DNA from: JBLZUR01 sp048565625
GTDB taxonomy: Bacteria; Pseudomonadota; Alphaproteobacteria; Sphingomonadales; Sphingomonadaceae
Direction: 5' to 3'
Assembly: GCF_048565625.1 (NCBI RefSeq)
Contig: NZ_JBLZUR010000002.1
Coordinates: forward strand, 186,001-250,000
Length of the DNA stretch: 64,000 nt
This document shows, piece after piece, positions 41,339 through 49,622 of the stretch (position 1 is the first letter of the stretch; each line of letters opens with the position of its first letter). A program made the position numbers and the translations under genes. The notes under the pieces were generated by a model. The model was given only the letters and a program-made list of their open reading frames with translations. It had not been told where the DNA came from and did no database searches.

Positions 41339-42601
41339 ATGAACGAGATGGTGGCCGATTTTCGCGGGCCGACGACGAATTTCACCGCGCTCATGGACTT
41401 GCCGACCGGGCCGGTCCCGACCGAACCCTACCGCTCGCCCGCCTATTTCGAGCTGGAGCGGGAGCGCATCTTCAAGCGCGCTTGGCTGTGCCTCGGCCGG
41501 GAGGAGCGGCTGGAGAAGCCGGGCAGCTATTTCGTCCAGCCGATCGAGGTCGCCAAGGCGTCGGTGCTCGTCTGCCGCCAGAAGGATGGATCGATCAAGG
41601 CGTTCCACAATGTCTGCGCGCATCGCTCGAACACGCTGGTGCTCGATACCGAAGGGACGGCGACCCGCTTCGTCTGCCGCTACCACAACTGGACCTACCG
41701 CAATGACGGCGCGCTGGCCGGCGTGCCGGACGAGCGCAACTTCTTCGGCCTCGACAAGAAGACCTGCGGGCTGAAGTCGATCGCCACCGAGACCTGGGAA
41801 GGCTGGATCTTCATCAACCTCCAGCGCGAACCGGAAGTCAGCCTGGCCGAGTTCCTCGGCGACTTCGGCGAGCAATATCGCGGCATTCCCTATCAGAACG
41901 CGAACAAGTCGATCCTCTACGTCTCGCATCTCAACGCGAACTGGAAGGTGATCGCCGACGCCTTTGCCGAAACCTACCACATCCCCGCGATCCACCCCGA
42001 GACGATCGGATCGACATTCGCGAGCAAGGAAAACCCCTATGCGCGCCCGATCAGCGCGCAGGGTTGGGGGCCGCATCGCTCGGTATCGACCTATGGCAAC
42101 CCGGAATACGCCCCGCCGGAGCGCGCGCGGGTCGAGCGGCTGGCCTATAGCAGCATCGCGACCGGCAACGTCCTGTCCGCCGCCGGGCTCGACGACATGG
42201 ACGTGTTCCTGAAGCATCCGGCTATCAATCCAACCAAGTCGCAGCATTGGGCGGTCGACGTCACCTGGCTGTTCCCGCATTTCCAGTTGGATGTGTCGCC
42301 GGGTGGATTCTGGACGCATCACTTCTGGCCGGTCACCTACAACAGCACCCGCTGGGAAGCGCGCTTTCACATGCCGGATGCGCAGGATGTGTGGCAGCGC
42401 CTCCAGCAGGAGCACTACATCGCCCGGCTCGGCGAGATCCTGCTGGAAGACGTCGGCAATACGGAGCGCACGCAACAGGGCCTCGAATCCGGCGCGCACG
42501 ACACGATGCCGCTGCAGGATGGCGAAGTGATGATCCGCCACAACCTGCATCACGTTCAGAAATGGATCGATGCGGAGACGGCCAGGGACGCGCTGGCGTG
42601 A
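41339..42601 (+). CDS. Rieske non-heme iron oxygenase alpha subunit 1
   Basis: A 420-aa ring-hydroxylating oxygenase alpha subunit. The Rieske [2Fe-2S] ligands Cys93-x-His95 and Cys113-x2-His116 are intact, and the mononuclear iron site follows in ADAFAETYHIPAIHPETI (two His), with an Asp expected later in the SRPBCC-like domain. It inserts O2 into its substrate using electrons from a ferredoxin/reductase that is not encoded in this window. No beta subunit is adjacent. ATG 41339 follows TTGGAGG; a longer frame upstream would include the promoter. A close paralogue follows 42 bp later. Confidence 0.92.
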   Translation: MNEMVADFRGPTTNFTALMDLPTGPVPTEPYRSPAYFELERERIFKRAWLCLGREERLEKPGSYFVQPIEVAKASVLVCRQKDGSIKAFHNVCAHRSNTLVLDTEGTATRFVCRYHNWTYRNDGALAGVPDERNFFGLDKKTCGLKSIATETWEGWIFINLQREPEVSLAEFLGDFGEQYRGIPYQNANKSILYVSHLNANWKVIADAFAETYHIPAIHPETIGSTFASKENPYARPISAQGWGPHRSVSTYGNPEYAPPERARVERLAYSSIATGNVLSAAGLDDMDVFLKHPAINPTKSQHWAVDVTWLFPHFQLDVSPGGFWTHHFWPVTYNSTRWEARFHMPDAQDVWQRLQQEHYIARLGEILLEDVGNTERTQQGLESGAHDTMPLQDGEVMIRHNLHHVQKWIDAETARDALA

Positions 42602-42643
42602 TCGCCGGCTGACTGACACGATAGATTTGGGGAGACTTGGACG

Positions 42644-43909
42644 ATGGGTGCCGAACATCAGCGTTTCGCGACAGGTTCGCGCGGAGACCTGACCGAGGCG
42701 GCGGGACTGGCGACGACCCCGGTTCCCCTCGAACCCTATCGCTCGCGTGCCTTCTTCGAGCTTGAGCGGGATCGCATCTTCAAGCGGGCATGGCTGATGC
42801 TCTGCCGCGAAGAGGAACTGCCGGAGGTCGGCAGCTATGTCGTCCGCGAGATTCGCCCCTGCAACGTCTCGACGCTGGTGACGCGTTCGAAGAACGGCAT
42901 TCAGGCGTTCTACAACAGCTGCTCGCATCGCGGCAGTCAGGTGGTCAACGCGCCGCAGGGCAAGTCGGCGCGGTTCGTCTGCCCCTATCACAAATGGACC
43001 TATTCCAGCGACGGTCGCCTTATGGGCATCACCGACGAATCCAATTTCTTCGAGGTCAACAAGGCCGATTGCGGCCTGACCAAGATGTCGACCGGTGTCT
43101 GGGAAGGCTGGGTTTTCGTGAACCTGCAGCGTGAGCCGGAGGTTTCGCTCGACGAGTTCCTCGGCGACCTGAAGCAGCATCTCGCCGGCTTCTACTATCA
43201 GGGCGCGGAGAACCCGGTCGTCTTCACCGCCGAACTCGACGCCAATTGGAAGGTTGTCGCCGACGCGTTCATCGAGACCTATCACATTCCGCATATCCAC
43301 CCGGAGACGATCGGGACCACCTTCGCGTCGGCCGTGAACCCGCATTCTCGGCTGCTGAGCGCCACGCAGCTGAAGCCGCATCAGGCCGTGTCGATGTTCG
43401 GCAATCCCGACTACGCGCTGGACCCGAATAACAAGGTCGAGGCCCTTGCGGCTGCGGCGGCAGGCGAATCCGGTAACGTCATCTCTGCGGCCACCAAGGA
43501 AGATGCCGCACGCTTCCTCGCACATCCGGCGATCAACCCGACGCGATCGACGCATTGGTCGATGGACGTCAATCACATCTTCCCGCACGTCCATATCGAC
43601 ACCGGACCCGGCGGCTTCTGGGTCCACCATTTCTGGCCGGTATCCGAGAACACATCCTTCTACGAAGGCCGCTTCTACATGAAGCAGGCGACCACGATCC
43701 AGGAACGGTTCCTGCAAGAAATCTACATCAACCGTGTGGCGGAGGTCGTGCTGGAGGATCTGGTCAACGTCGCGCGGACACAGGCCGGTATCGACAGTTG
43801 CGGCAAGGAAAGCATGCAGCTTCAGGACAGCGAAGTGGCCATCCGCTATTCGGTGGATCAGGTGCTGAAATGGGTCGCGGCGGACAGCGTTGCGGAGGCG
43901 CTGGCATGA
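42644..43909 (+). CDS. Rieske non-heme iron oxygenase alpha subunit 2
   Basis: A 421-aa paralogue of the preceding gene with Rieske ligands at the same positions (Cys93-x-His95, Cys113-x2-His116) and iron-site block ADAFIETYHIPHIHPETI. Both proteins share the EPYRSRAFFELERDRIFKRAW start. The tandem pair may act on different intermediates or form a hetero-oligomer. The stop overlaps the next gene by ATGA. Confidence 0.92.
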   Translation: MGAEHQRFATGSRGDLTEAAGLATTPVPLEPYRSRAFFELERDRIFKRAWLMLCREEELPEVGSYVVREIRPCNVSTLVTRSKNGIQAFYNSCSHRGSQVVNAPQGKSARFVCPYHKWTYSSDGRLMGITDESNFFEVNKADCGLTKMSTGVWEGWVFVNLQREPEVSLDEFLGDLKQHLAGFYYQGAENPVVFTAELDANWKVVADAFIETYHIPHIHPETIGTTFASAVNPHSRLLSATQLKPHQAVSMFGNPDYALDPNNKVEALAAAAAGESGNVISAATKEDAARFLAHPAINPTRSTHWSMDVNHIFPHVHIDTGPGGFWVHHFWPVSENTSFYEGRFYMKQATTIQERFLQEIYINRVAEVVLEDLVNVARTQAGIDSCGKESMQLQDSEVAIRYSVDQVLKWVAADSVAEALA

Positions 43910-44262
43910 TCGCGACAGAGACGGCGACCCGCCTTCCGGACGGGTTCGAGGAGCTGGAGCCTTTCGTCGGTAAATGGGCGGCGGAGAATACCGAGCGCCG
44001 GATCCAGATCCGATCCGAGTCCACGATGGAGGACATCCAGGCCTTCTACGATGCGATGACGGAGCGTGCTGCCGAGGCGATGAACCATGTCGCCAAGTTC
44101 CCGCTGCACGATCTTCCCCCTCAGGAGGCGACGTTGAGCAAGCTGCTGCTGGCCCTCGCCAGTGCGGCGACCGCGATCGAGATCCATGGTCAGCCGGTGG
44201 CACCGGGCGCGGTCTACCCCAACAGCATCCGGCTGGTTCGGGGAACGGCGCCGTTTGGCTGA
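43906..44262 (+). CDS. 118-aa partner protein of the Rieske oxygenases
   Basis: Starts MIATETATRLPDGFEELEPF and is mainly helical (WAAENTERRIQIRSEST, MEDIQAFYDAMTERAAEAM, LSKLLLALASAATAIEI as separate segments), with a C-terminal IHGQPVAPGAVYPNSIRLV tail. The 4-nt overlap with the second alpha subunit indicates co-translation. I cannot name the family; a helper, small subunit or assembly role is suggested only by position. Confidence 0.65.
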   Translation: MIATETATRLPDGFEELEPFVGKWAAENTERRIQIRSESTMEDIQAFYDAMTERAAEAMNHVAKFPLHDLPPQEATLSKLLLALASAATAIEIHGQPVAPGAVYPNSIRLVRGTAPFG

Positions 44263-44281
44263 GTAATCCGCCAAAGACGGC

Positions 44282-44316
44282 TTGACCCTCCCGAACGATG
44301 TCGTAAACTCGTTCAC
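44282..44316 (+). promoter_or_regulatory. Promoter with GTAAAC-N2-GTTCAC operator
   Basis: TTGACC (44282-44287) and TAAACT (44304-44309) have a 16-bp spacer; the palindrome GTAAACTCGTTCAC (44303-44316) overlaps the -10. It precedes the enoyl-CoA hydratase and acyl-CoA synthetase genes. Confidence 0.6.
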
Positions 44317-44331
44317 AAAATAGGAGGGGCT

Positions 44332-45120
44332 ATGACGTTCGCGAAGCTTTCGCTCTCGGTCGAGAACGGTCTGGCGCGTTTGACGCTGACCGATGCGGCG
44401 CGCGGCAATCCGATCGACGACATCCTCTGCGGCGAATTGTCGGAGGCGGCGATCCGCTTGTCGGAGGACGCGGAAGTACGCTGCGTCTTGCTGACCGCGG
44501 AGGGTAAGGCGTTCAGCTATGGTGGCGATATCGCCGCTTTCACCAGCGACCTCGACGATCTTCCCCGCAACATCAAGCGGTGGACGACGACGCTGCATAG
44601 CGCGATCGCGCGGCTTCAGCGGATGGACGCACCGATCGTCACCGCGGTCCAGGGCGTTTGCGCCGGGGGCATGTCCGGCTTTGTCGCCGGCAGCGACATC
44701 GTCGTTGCAGGTGAGGATGCCCGCTTCGTCGCCGCCTATGCCGGCATCGGTTTCAACTGCGACGCCGGCTCCTCGATCATGTACACCCGCCGCATGGGCG
44801 CGGGACGCACACGCCGCTTCCTACTGCTGAACGAGACGCTGAGCGCGGAGGAGGCGCTGGCGGTCGGGCTGGCGGACAAGGTCGTGCCGAGTGCGGACCT
44901 GATCGCGGAGGCGACCGCCATCGCCACCAGGCTGGCGAACGGGCCGACCAAGGCCTTCGGAGAGATGCGCCGCCTGCTGCTGTCGGTCCACGATCAGCCG
45001 CTGGAAACCCAGCTTGAGCTTGAGGCTCAGGCGCTCGCGCGGAGTGCCGGGACGGAGGACGCGCGGGAGGCGCTCACCGCCTTCGCGCAGAAGCGCAAGC
45101 CGACGTTCCGGGGAGCTTGA
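44332..45120 (+). CDS. Enoyl-CoA hydratase/isomerase family protein
   Basis: A 262-aa crotonase. The oxyanion-hole segments are FSYGGDIAAF (near 60) and VCAGGMSGFVAGSDIVVA (near 107), and the C-terminal trimerisation helix ends in EALTAFAQKRKPTF. It could hydrate or isomerise an alicyclic enoyl-CoA. It lies 3 nt upstream of the acyl-CoA synthetase, with a good AGGAGGGG ribosome site. Specificity is not evident. Confidence 0.88.
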   Translation: MTFAKLSLSVENGLARLTLTDAARGNPIDDILCGELSEAAIRLSEDAEVRCVLLTAEGKAFSYGGDIAAFTSDLDDLPRNIKRWTTTLHSAIARLQRMDAPIVTAVQGVCAGGMSGFVAGSDIVVAGEDARFVAAYAGIGFNCDAGSSIMYTRRMGAGRTRRFLLLNETLSAEEALAVGLADKVVPSADLIAEATAIATRLANGPTKAFGEMRRLLLSVHDQPLETQLELEAQALARSAGTEDAREALTAFAQKRKPTFRGA

Positions 45121-45123
45121 GCC

Positions 45124-46683
45124 ATGTGGGCCTACCCGGAAATCCGCATCCTCGGTCAGTATCCGACCTACTGGGCGCGCCATGACCCCAGCCGCGCGGC
45201 GCTGCGAACGGCAGACGAGACGCTGGACTTCGCGGGGTTTGAGCGGTTCGCCAACCAGGTCGCCCATTGGCTGAACGACGGCATCGCGGCGCAGGGCCGG
45301 CTCGTCGGCTTCATGGGCCGCAACAGCATCGACTTCTACGGCGCGCTGTTCGGTTGCGCGAAGACGGTCAGCGGTCTGGTCATCTACAACTGGCGTCTCG
45401 CGCCGGCCGAGCTGGCGGCTCAGATCGCCGACAGCGGCGCGCGGCACGTCATCCTCGAACGCGAATGCGAGTCTTTGTGGTCGCAGGCGCTGGCCCTGCT
45501 GGAGAACCCGCCCGAGGCGATCTGGATCGATGCCGAGCGTGATCTGCGCTCGATCGTGGCTGGATTCGCCACCGACGAGCCGGCGGCGCAGCCCTCGCTC
45601 GAAGACGTCGCGTTCCAGCTTTATACGTCCGGCACCACCGGCCGCCCCAAGGGCGTGATGATCAGCCACGGCGGATCGAACATGATGCGCTTGAGTGAGC
45701 ATCTCGAACCCGCCTTTGACTGGCAGGCGGGCGACAGCTTCGTCAACGCCCTGCCGAACTTCCACCTCCTCCACATCGGCATCATGCTGCAATGCCTGTA
45801 TAACGGCGTCGCCATCGACATCGTTCGGCAGTTCGAACCCGCCGTGGTGCTGGAGGCGATCGACCGCAGGCGGCCAACGCTGCTGACGCTCACGCCGACG
45901 ATGCTGCAGATGTTGCTGGATCATCCTGCGGCGGCGGCGACCGACTTCTCGTCGATCCGCCTGACCCTCTACGCGGGGTCCCCGATCTCGCTCGGCCTGA
46001 TCAAGCGGGCGATCGCGTCGATGCCGGGCCAGTTCATGCAGTTCTACGGCTCGACGGAGGCGGGTGGCGCCACGTCGATCCTGCGTCCCGACGAACATGA
46101 TTTGACCAGCGAGGAGAAGCTCAAGAGCTGCGGCCGGCCGCTGCCTCTGATCGAGTTCCGCATCGTCGATGGCGACGGCAATCCGGTGGCGGATGGCGAG
46201 CCAGGCGACCTCTGGATCCGTCAGCCGTCGATCACCACCGGCTATTGGGGCCAGCCGGAACTGACCGCCCAGGTGCTGAAGGACGGCTGGTACAATAGTG
46301 GCGACATCGCCCGCCGTGACGAGGAAGGCCTCTACTACATCGTGGACCGGGCCAAGGACATGATCGTGTCCGGCGGCGAGAACATCTATTCCGCCGAGGT
46401 GGAGAATGTCCTGTCGACCCACGCGGCCGTGGCCGGCGTCGCAGTGATCGGTGTGCCGGACGCCCGCTGGGGCGAATGCGTGAAGGCGGTCGTCATCACG
46501 CGCGCCGGCCATGACAGCGACGAGGCGGGCCTCATCGCCTACTGCCGACAGCATCTCGCCGCGTACAAGGTGCCGAAGAGCGTGGACTTCGTAGACGCCT
46601 TTCCGCTCGTCCCCTCGGGCAAGGTGTCGAAGAAGGACCTTCGCGCCACCTATTGGGCGGGACACGAGCGCAGCGTCGCATAG
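45124..46683 (+). CDS. AMP-forming acyl-CoA synthetase
   Basis: A 519-aa ANL enzyme. Motifs: LYTSGTTGRPKGVMISHG near 170 (P-loop), QFYGSTEAGGATS near 300, GWYNSGDIARRDEEG near 395, the hinge VDRAKDMIVSGGENIYS, and catalytic Lys in SGKVSKKDLR. It probably makes the CoA thioester that enters the pathway. It is co-transcribed with the crotonase under the GTAAAC-type operator. The chain length of the substrate is unknown. Confidence 0.92.
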   Translation: MWAYPEIRILGQYPTYWARHDPSRAALRTADETLDFAGFERFANQVAHWLNDGIAAQGRLVGFMGRNSIDFYGALFGCAKTVSGLVIYNWRLAPAELAAQIADSGARHVILERECESLWSQALALLENPPEAIWIDAERDLRSIVAGFATDEPAAQPSLEDVAFQLYTSGTTGRPKGVMISHGGSNMMRLSEHLEPAFDWQAGDSFVNALPNFHLLHIGIMLQCLYNGVAIDIVRQFEPAVVLEAIDRRRPTLLTLTPTMLQMLLDHPAAAATDFSSIRLTLYAGSPISLGLIKRAIASMPGQFMQFYGSTEAGGATSILRPDEHDLTSEEKLKSCGRPLPLIEFRIVDGDGNPVADGEPGDLWIRQPSITTGYWGQPELTAQVLKDGWYNSGDIARRDEEGLYYIVDRAKDMIVSGGENIYSAEVENVLSTHAAVAGVAVIGVPDARWGECVKAVVITRAGHDSDEAGLIAYCRQHLAAYKVPKSVDFVDAFPLVPSGKVSKKDLRATYWAGHERSVA

Positions 46684-46903
46684 TCGCGAACGCAGAGCAG
46701 ATCGAAGCTCTGCCAGCTTTTCCTTCCGATGTAGGAAAATAAGTGCTTTGCCGCTGCTGGCTCTTTCGATCGTCTATAATGCCTCCCGCGTGCGAGCGCG
46801 CGCAGGCGGGCGCGGGCGCACGCGTTGAGGGGCGACCTTTGAGACTTTCCGGGCCGTTCGCCAGTCCGTGGCCGCCAGCGACCCTCCTGGCAGTCCGTCG
46901 CGC
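46684..46903 (+). other. 220-bp intergenic region with TATAAT and GC-rich hairpin
   Basis: Between convergent genes. TATAAT occurs at 46776-46781 but the best -35 (TTGCCG, 46749) is 21 bp away, so promoter strength is doubtful. Directly after, CGCGTGCG (46788-46795) can pair with CGCACGCG (46817-46824). A small RNA or a terminator structure is possible; no ORF is supported. Confidence 0.3.
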
Positions 46904-47854
46904 TTAGGCGGGCATCCTCATTGCCCGGCGGGCAGCGGCGTAATCCTCCGCGAGCCGGTCGATATACGCGGTGGCCGACTCGACCCGCTTGATCGCGCCG
47001 ATCCCCTGGCCGGCGCTCCAAATGTCGCGCCACGCCTTCTGGTTCGATCCGCCACCCTTGATGTTGATCGCGGCACCTTCCGGCCTCTTCAACTCCGCAG
47101 GGTCGAGGCCGTTGGCGAGGATCGAGGGCAGCAGGAAGTTCGCGTCGACCCCGGTGAAGCAGTTGGTGGTGACAATGTCGGCGGCGGCACTGTCAACGAT
47201 CATCTGCTTGAACCCGTCCTGCGTGTTCGCCTCGGTCGAAGCGAGGAAGGGGGAGCCGATATAGGCGAGGTCCGCGCCCAGCACTTCGGCCGCCAGCACG
47301 GCGCGCCCGGTGGCGATGCAGCCGGACAGGATCAGCAGCCCGTCCCACCATTCCCGGATTTCGGCGGCAAGCGCGAAGGGGGAGAGCGCGCCGGTATGGC
47401 CGCCCGCGCCAGCGCCCACGGCGATGATCCCGTCCACGCCCATCTCCGCGCATTTCCGCGCGTGACGGTCCTTCACCACGTCCTGGAAGACAAGGCTGCC
47501 GTTCGCCTGCAGCGTGCGGACGAGATCCGGGTTGGCGGCGAGTGCCAGGACGACGATCGGCACCTTGTGGCGCAGCACGACGTCGAGGTCGGCTTCAAGC
47601 CGGTCGTTGGAGGCATGCGCGACGAGGTTGATGCAATATGGCGCGTCCCCCACCGCCTCGCGGATGCGGGCGATGTCCTCGTCCAGCGCGGCGGTGCTGC
47701 GCGGATTGAGCGCGGGCATCGCGCCGACGATACCGGACGTGCACTGCGCGATCACGAGGTCCGCTGTCGATGCGATGAACATCGGCCCGGCCATGACCGG
47801 CAGGCGGAGCCGTGCGCGGAGATCTGCGGCAGGCGAAGGGCGCTGGTCAGCCAA
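46904..47854 (-). CDS. Nitronate monooxygenase/NPD-like flavoprotein
   Basis: A 316-aa TIM-barrel FMN protein of the 2-nitropropane dioxygenase/enoyl-reductase-like family: VMAGPMFIASTADLVIAQ at the N-terminus, GAGAGGHTG phosphate-binding loop near 150, GCIATGRAVLAAEVLGADLA and a GSPFLASTEA loop. Members may be nitronate monooxygenases or, in catabolic loci, double-bond or CoA-linked oxidoreductases. Start codon TTG 47854 overlaps the previous gene by 8 nt. It is the last gene of the nine-gene minus-strand operon. Confidence 0.85.
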   Translation of the reverse strand: MADQRPSPAADLRARLRLPVMAGPMFIASTADLVIAQCTSGIVGAMPALNPRSTAALDEDIARIREAVGDAPYCINLVAHASNDRLEADLDVVLRHKVPIVVLALAANPDLVRTLQANGSLVFQDVVKDRHARKCAEMGVDGIIAVGAGAGGHTGALSPFALAAEIREWWDGLLILSGCIATGRAVLAAEVLGADLAYIGSPFLASTEANTQDGFKQMIVDSAAADIVTTNCFTGVDANFLLPSILANGLDPAELKRPEGAAINIKGGGSNQKAWRDIWSAGQGIGAIKRVESATAYIDRLAEDYAAARRAMRMPA

Positions 47855-48692
47855 TGGTCATCACTCCCCGGTCAAGAACAATGCGGTCGCCGACGTTCGC
47901 GGCGAACGCGAAACCATCGTCGGTCCGCCAGATGGAGAAGGCGAGGGTGTCGCCCGGCATCACCACGCCCGCGAACCGACAACCCAGCGTCGTGATGCTC
48001 GACGGGTCGGCCCCGGTTGCACGCGCGACCGCGATGCCGGCCATGCCGTAGGAGGCGAGGCCCTGCAGGATCGGTCGGTCGAAGCCCGCCGTTCTCGCGA
48101 AAGCGGGATCGAGGTGGAGCGGGTTCCAGTCGCCGGACAGGCGATAGATCAGCGCCGCGCGCCGGCTGGTCGGCACCGAACACTGGTAATCGGGGACGCG
48201 GGCGGGGACGGGATCGTCCTGCCTGGCAGGCGCGGGACCACCGAAGCCCCCGTCTCCGCGCAGCAGCAGCGTCTGCCGCAGCTCGCAATGAAGCGCACCG
48301 GACTGCGCATCGGCGATCTGGCGCGCGACGGTCAGCACCGCACCGCGACCCTCACCGCGATCGGTGAGCGACTCGACGCCGCCGGTGCCGATGATCTCGC
48401 CCTTCGGAGGGAGCGGCGCATGGAAGCGGGCGAACTGTTCGCTGTGGACAAGCCGCTTGAAATCCACGCCGAAGCGTTCGTCGCGTATCCACATGCCCGG
48501 CGAGGCGAGGGTGACCGCATAGCTCGGCAGCACGCGCAATTGACGCTCATCCAGAAAGGCGAGGTCAGCCGCGTCGCAAGGATCGGCACCGAGCCCCAGG
48601 CCCAGCGCGTAAAGAATCGCATCGCGCTCGGTATAGGCGTGCCGCGTCGGCGCGAAGCTGTGCGCGAGCAACGCCTCGGCATTCAGCGCCAT
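47847..48692 (-). CDS. MaoC-type double-hotdog enoyl-CoA hydratase
   Basis: A 281-aa hydratase 2-like protein. The catalytic helix segment is YRLSGDWNPLHLDPAFARTAGF (Asp and His visible, the hydratase-2 motif), and FDRPILQGLASYGMAGIA follows. Residues 1-150 form a substrate-binding hotdog without catalytic motif. It hydrates trans-2-enoyl-CoA to the (3R)-hydroxyacyl-CoA, which fits the preceding SDR gene. The start is 2 nt after the SDR stop. Confidence 0.88.
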   Translation of the reverse strand: MALNAEALLAHSFAPTRHAYTERDAILYALGLGLGADPCDAADLAFLDERQLRVLPSYAVTLASPGMWIRDERFGVDFKRLVHSEQFARFHAPLPPKGEIIGTGGVESLTDRGEGRGAVLTVARQIADAQSGALHCELRQTLLLRGDGGFGGPAPARQDDPVPARVPDYQCSVPTSRRAALIYRLSGDWNPLHLDPAFARTAGFDRPILQGLASYGMAGIAVARATGADPSSITTLGCRFAGVVMPGDTLAFSIWRTDDGFAFAANVGDRIVLDRGVMTIG

Positions 48693-48694
48693 CG

Positions 48695-49612
48695 TCAGAC
48701 CGGATCCCAGGTGAAGACGTCGCCCGATTTGTGTAGCGGGTAGAAGTCGTTGCGGAATTGCGCAAACACCCGCTCGGCCACCGTCTCAGGCGTCCAGCCC
48801 TCAGCTGTATGCGCCGTCCGGATCGGGCGGGGCTGCGAGAACAGGTAGATCTCGTTGTTGCGGACGCCGAAGATCTGGCCGGTCACGTCCGCGCCCTCGT
48901 CGCTCGTCAGGGCCACGACGAAGGGGGCGATCTTCTCCGCCACCAGCTTCTTCAGGCCTTCGACGCGCTTCTGCTGCTCGGGCGTTTCGTTGGGGATCGA
49001 GCTGACCATCCGCGTCCAGGCGAAGGGGGCGACGGCGTTCGAGCGGACGTTGAACCGCTGCATGTCGATGGCGATCGACTTGGACAGGCCGACGATGCCG
49101 AGCTTCGCCGCCGCATAATTCGCCTGGCCGAGATTGCCGACCAGACCCGAGGTGGAGGTCATGTGGACATAGGCGCCCGAGGCCTGTTCCTTGAAGAAGG
49201 GGGCGGCCGCGCGGCTGGTGTTGAAGCTGCCCTTCAGGTGGACGGCGATCACCGCGTCGAAATCGTCCGGGCTCATGCGCGGGAAAAGCACGTCGCGCAG
49301 GTTGCCGGCGTTGTTCACGACCGCGTCGATCCGGCCGAACGCGTCCACCGCGGCCGTGACCATCGCGCAGGCGCCAGCAAAGTCGGCGACACTGTCGTGG
49401 TTGGCGATCGCCCGCCCGCCGGCTGCCCGGATCTCTTCGACCACCTGCTCGGCGGGGGAGGCACCTTCCGCCTCGCCCTCACCGTTGAGGGCGACGCCAA
49501 GATCGTTGACGACCACCGCCGCACCCGCGCGCGCGTATTCAAGAGCGATGCCCCGTCCGACACCGCGGCCCGCGCCGGTGACCAGCACGGCCTTTCCGTC
49601 CATCATCCCCAT
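48695..49612 (-). CDS. (3R)-hydroxyacyl-CoA dehydrogenase-like SDR
   Basis: A 305-aa SDR similar to the dehydrogenase part of the peroxisomal multifunctional enzyme type 2. Cofactor loop VTGAGRGVGRG (residues 11-20), VVVNDLGV, NNAG, Ser in HMTSTSG, catalytic YAAAK. It oxidises a 3R-hydroxyacyl-CoA made by the adjacent MaoC protein. A C-terminal ~50-residue extension (YLFSQPRPIRTAHTAEGW) is typical of that family. Confidence 0.88.
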   Translation of the reverse strand: MGMMDGKAVLVTGAGRGVGRGIALEYARAGAAVVVNDLGVALNGEGEAEGASPAEQVVEEIRAAGGRAIANHDSVADFAGACAMVTAAVDAFGRIDAVVNNAGNLRDVLFPRMSPDDFDAVIAVHLKGSFNTSRAAAPFFKEQASGAYVHMTSTSGLVGNLGQANYAAAKLGIVGLSKSIAIDMQRFNVRSNAVAPFAWTRMVSSIPNETPEQQKRVEGLKKLVAEKIAPFVVALTSDEGADVTGQIFGVRNNEIYLFSQPRPIRTAHTAEGWTPETVAERVFAQFRNDFYPLHKSGDVFTWDPV

Positions 49613-49622
49613 TGAAACGTCC

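Noticed and set aside
41273..44203. 976-aa open frame on the minus strand across both Rieske genes
   Set aside because: It is antisense to two well-supported oxygenase genes; long stop-free antisense frames are common in this G+C-rich DNA, and its translation has no recognisable domain.
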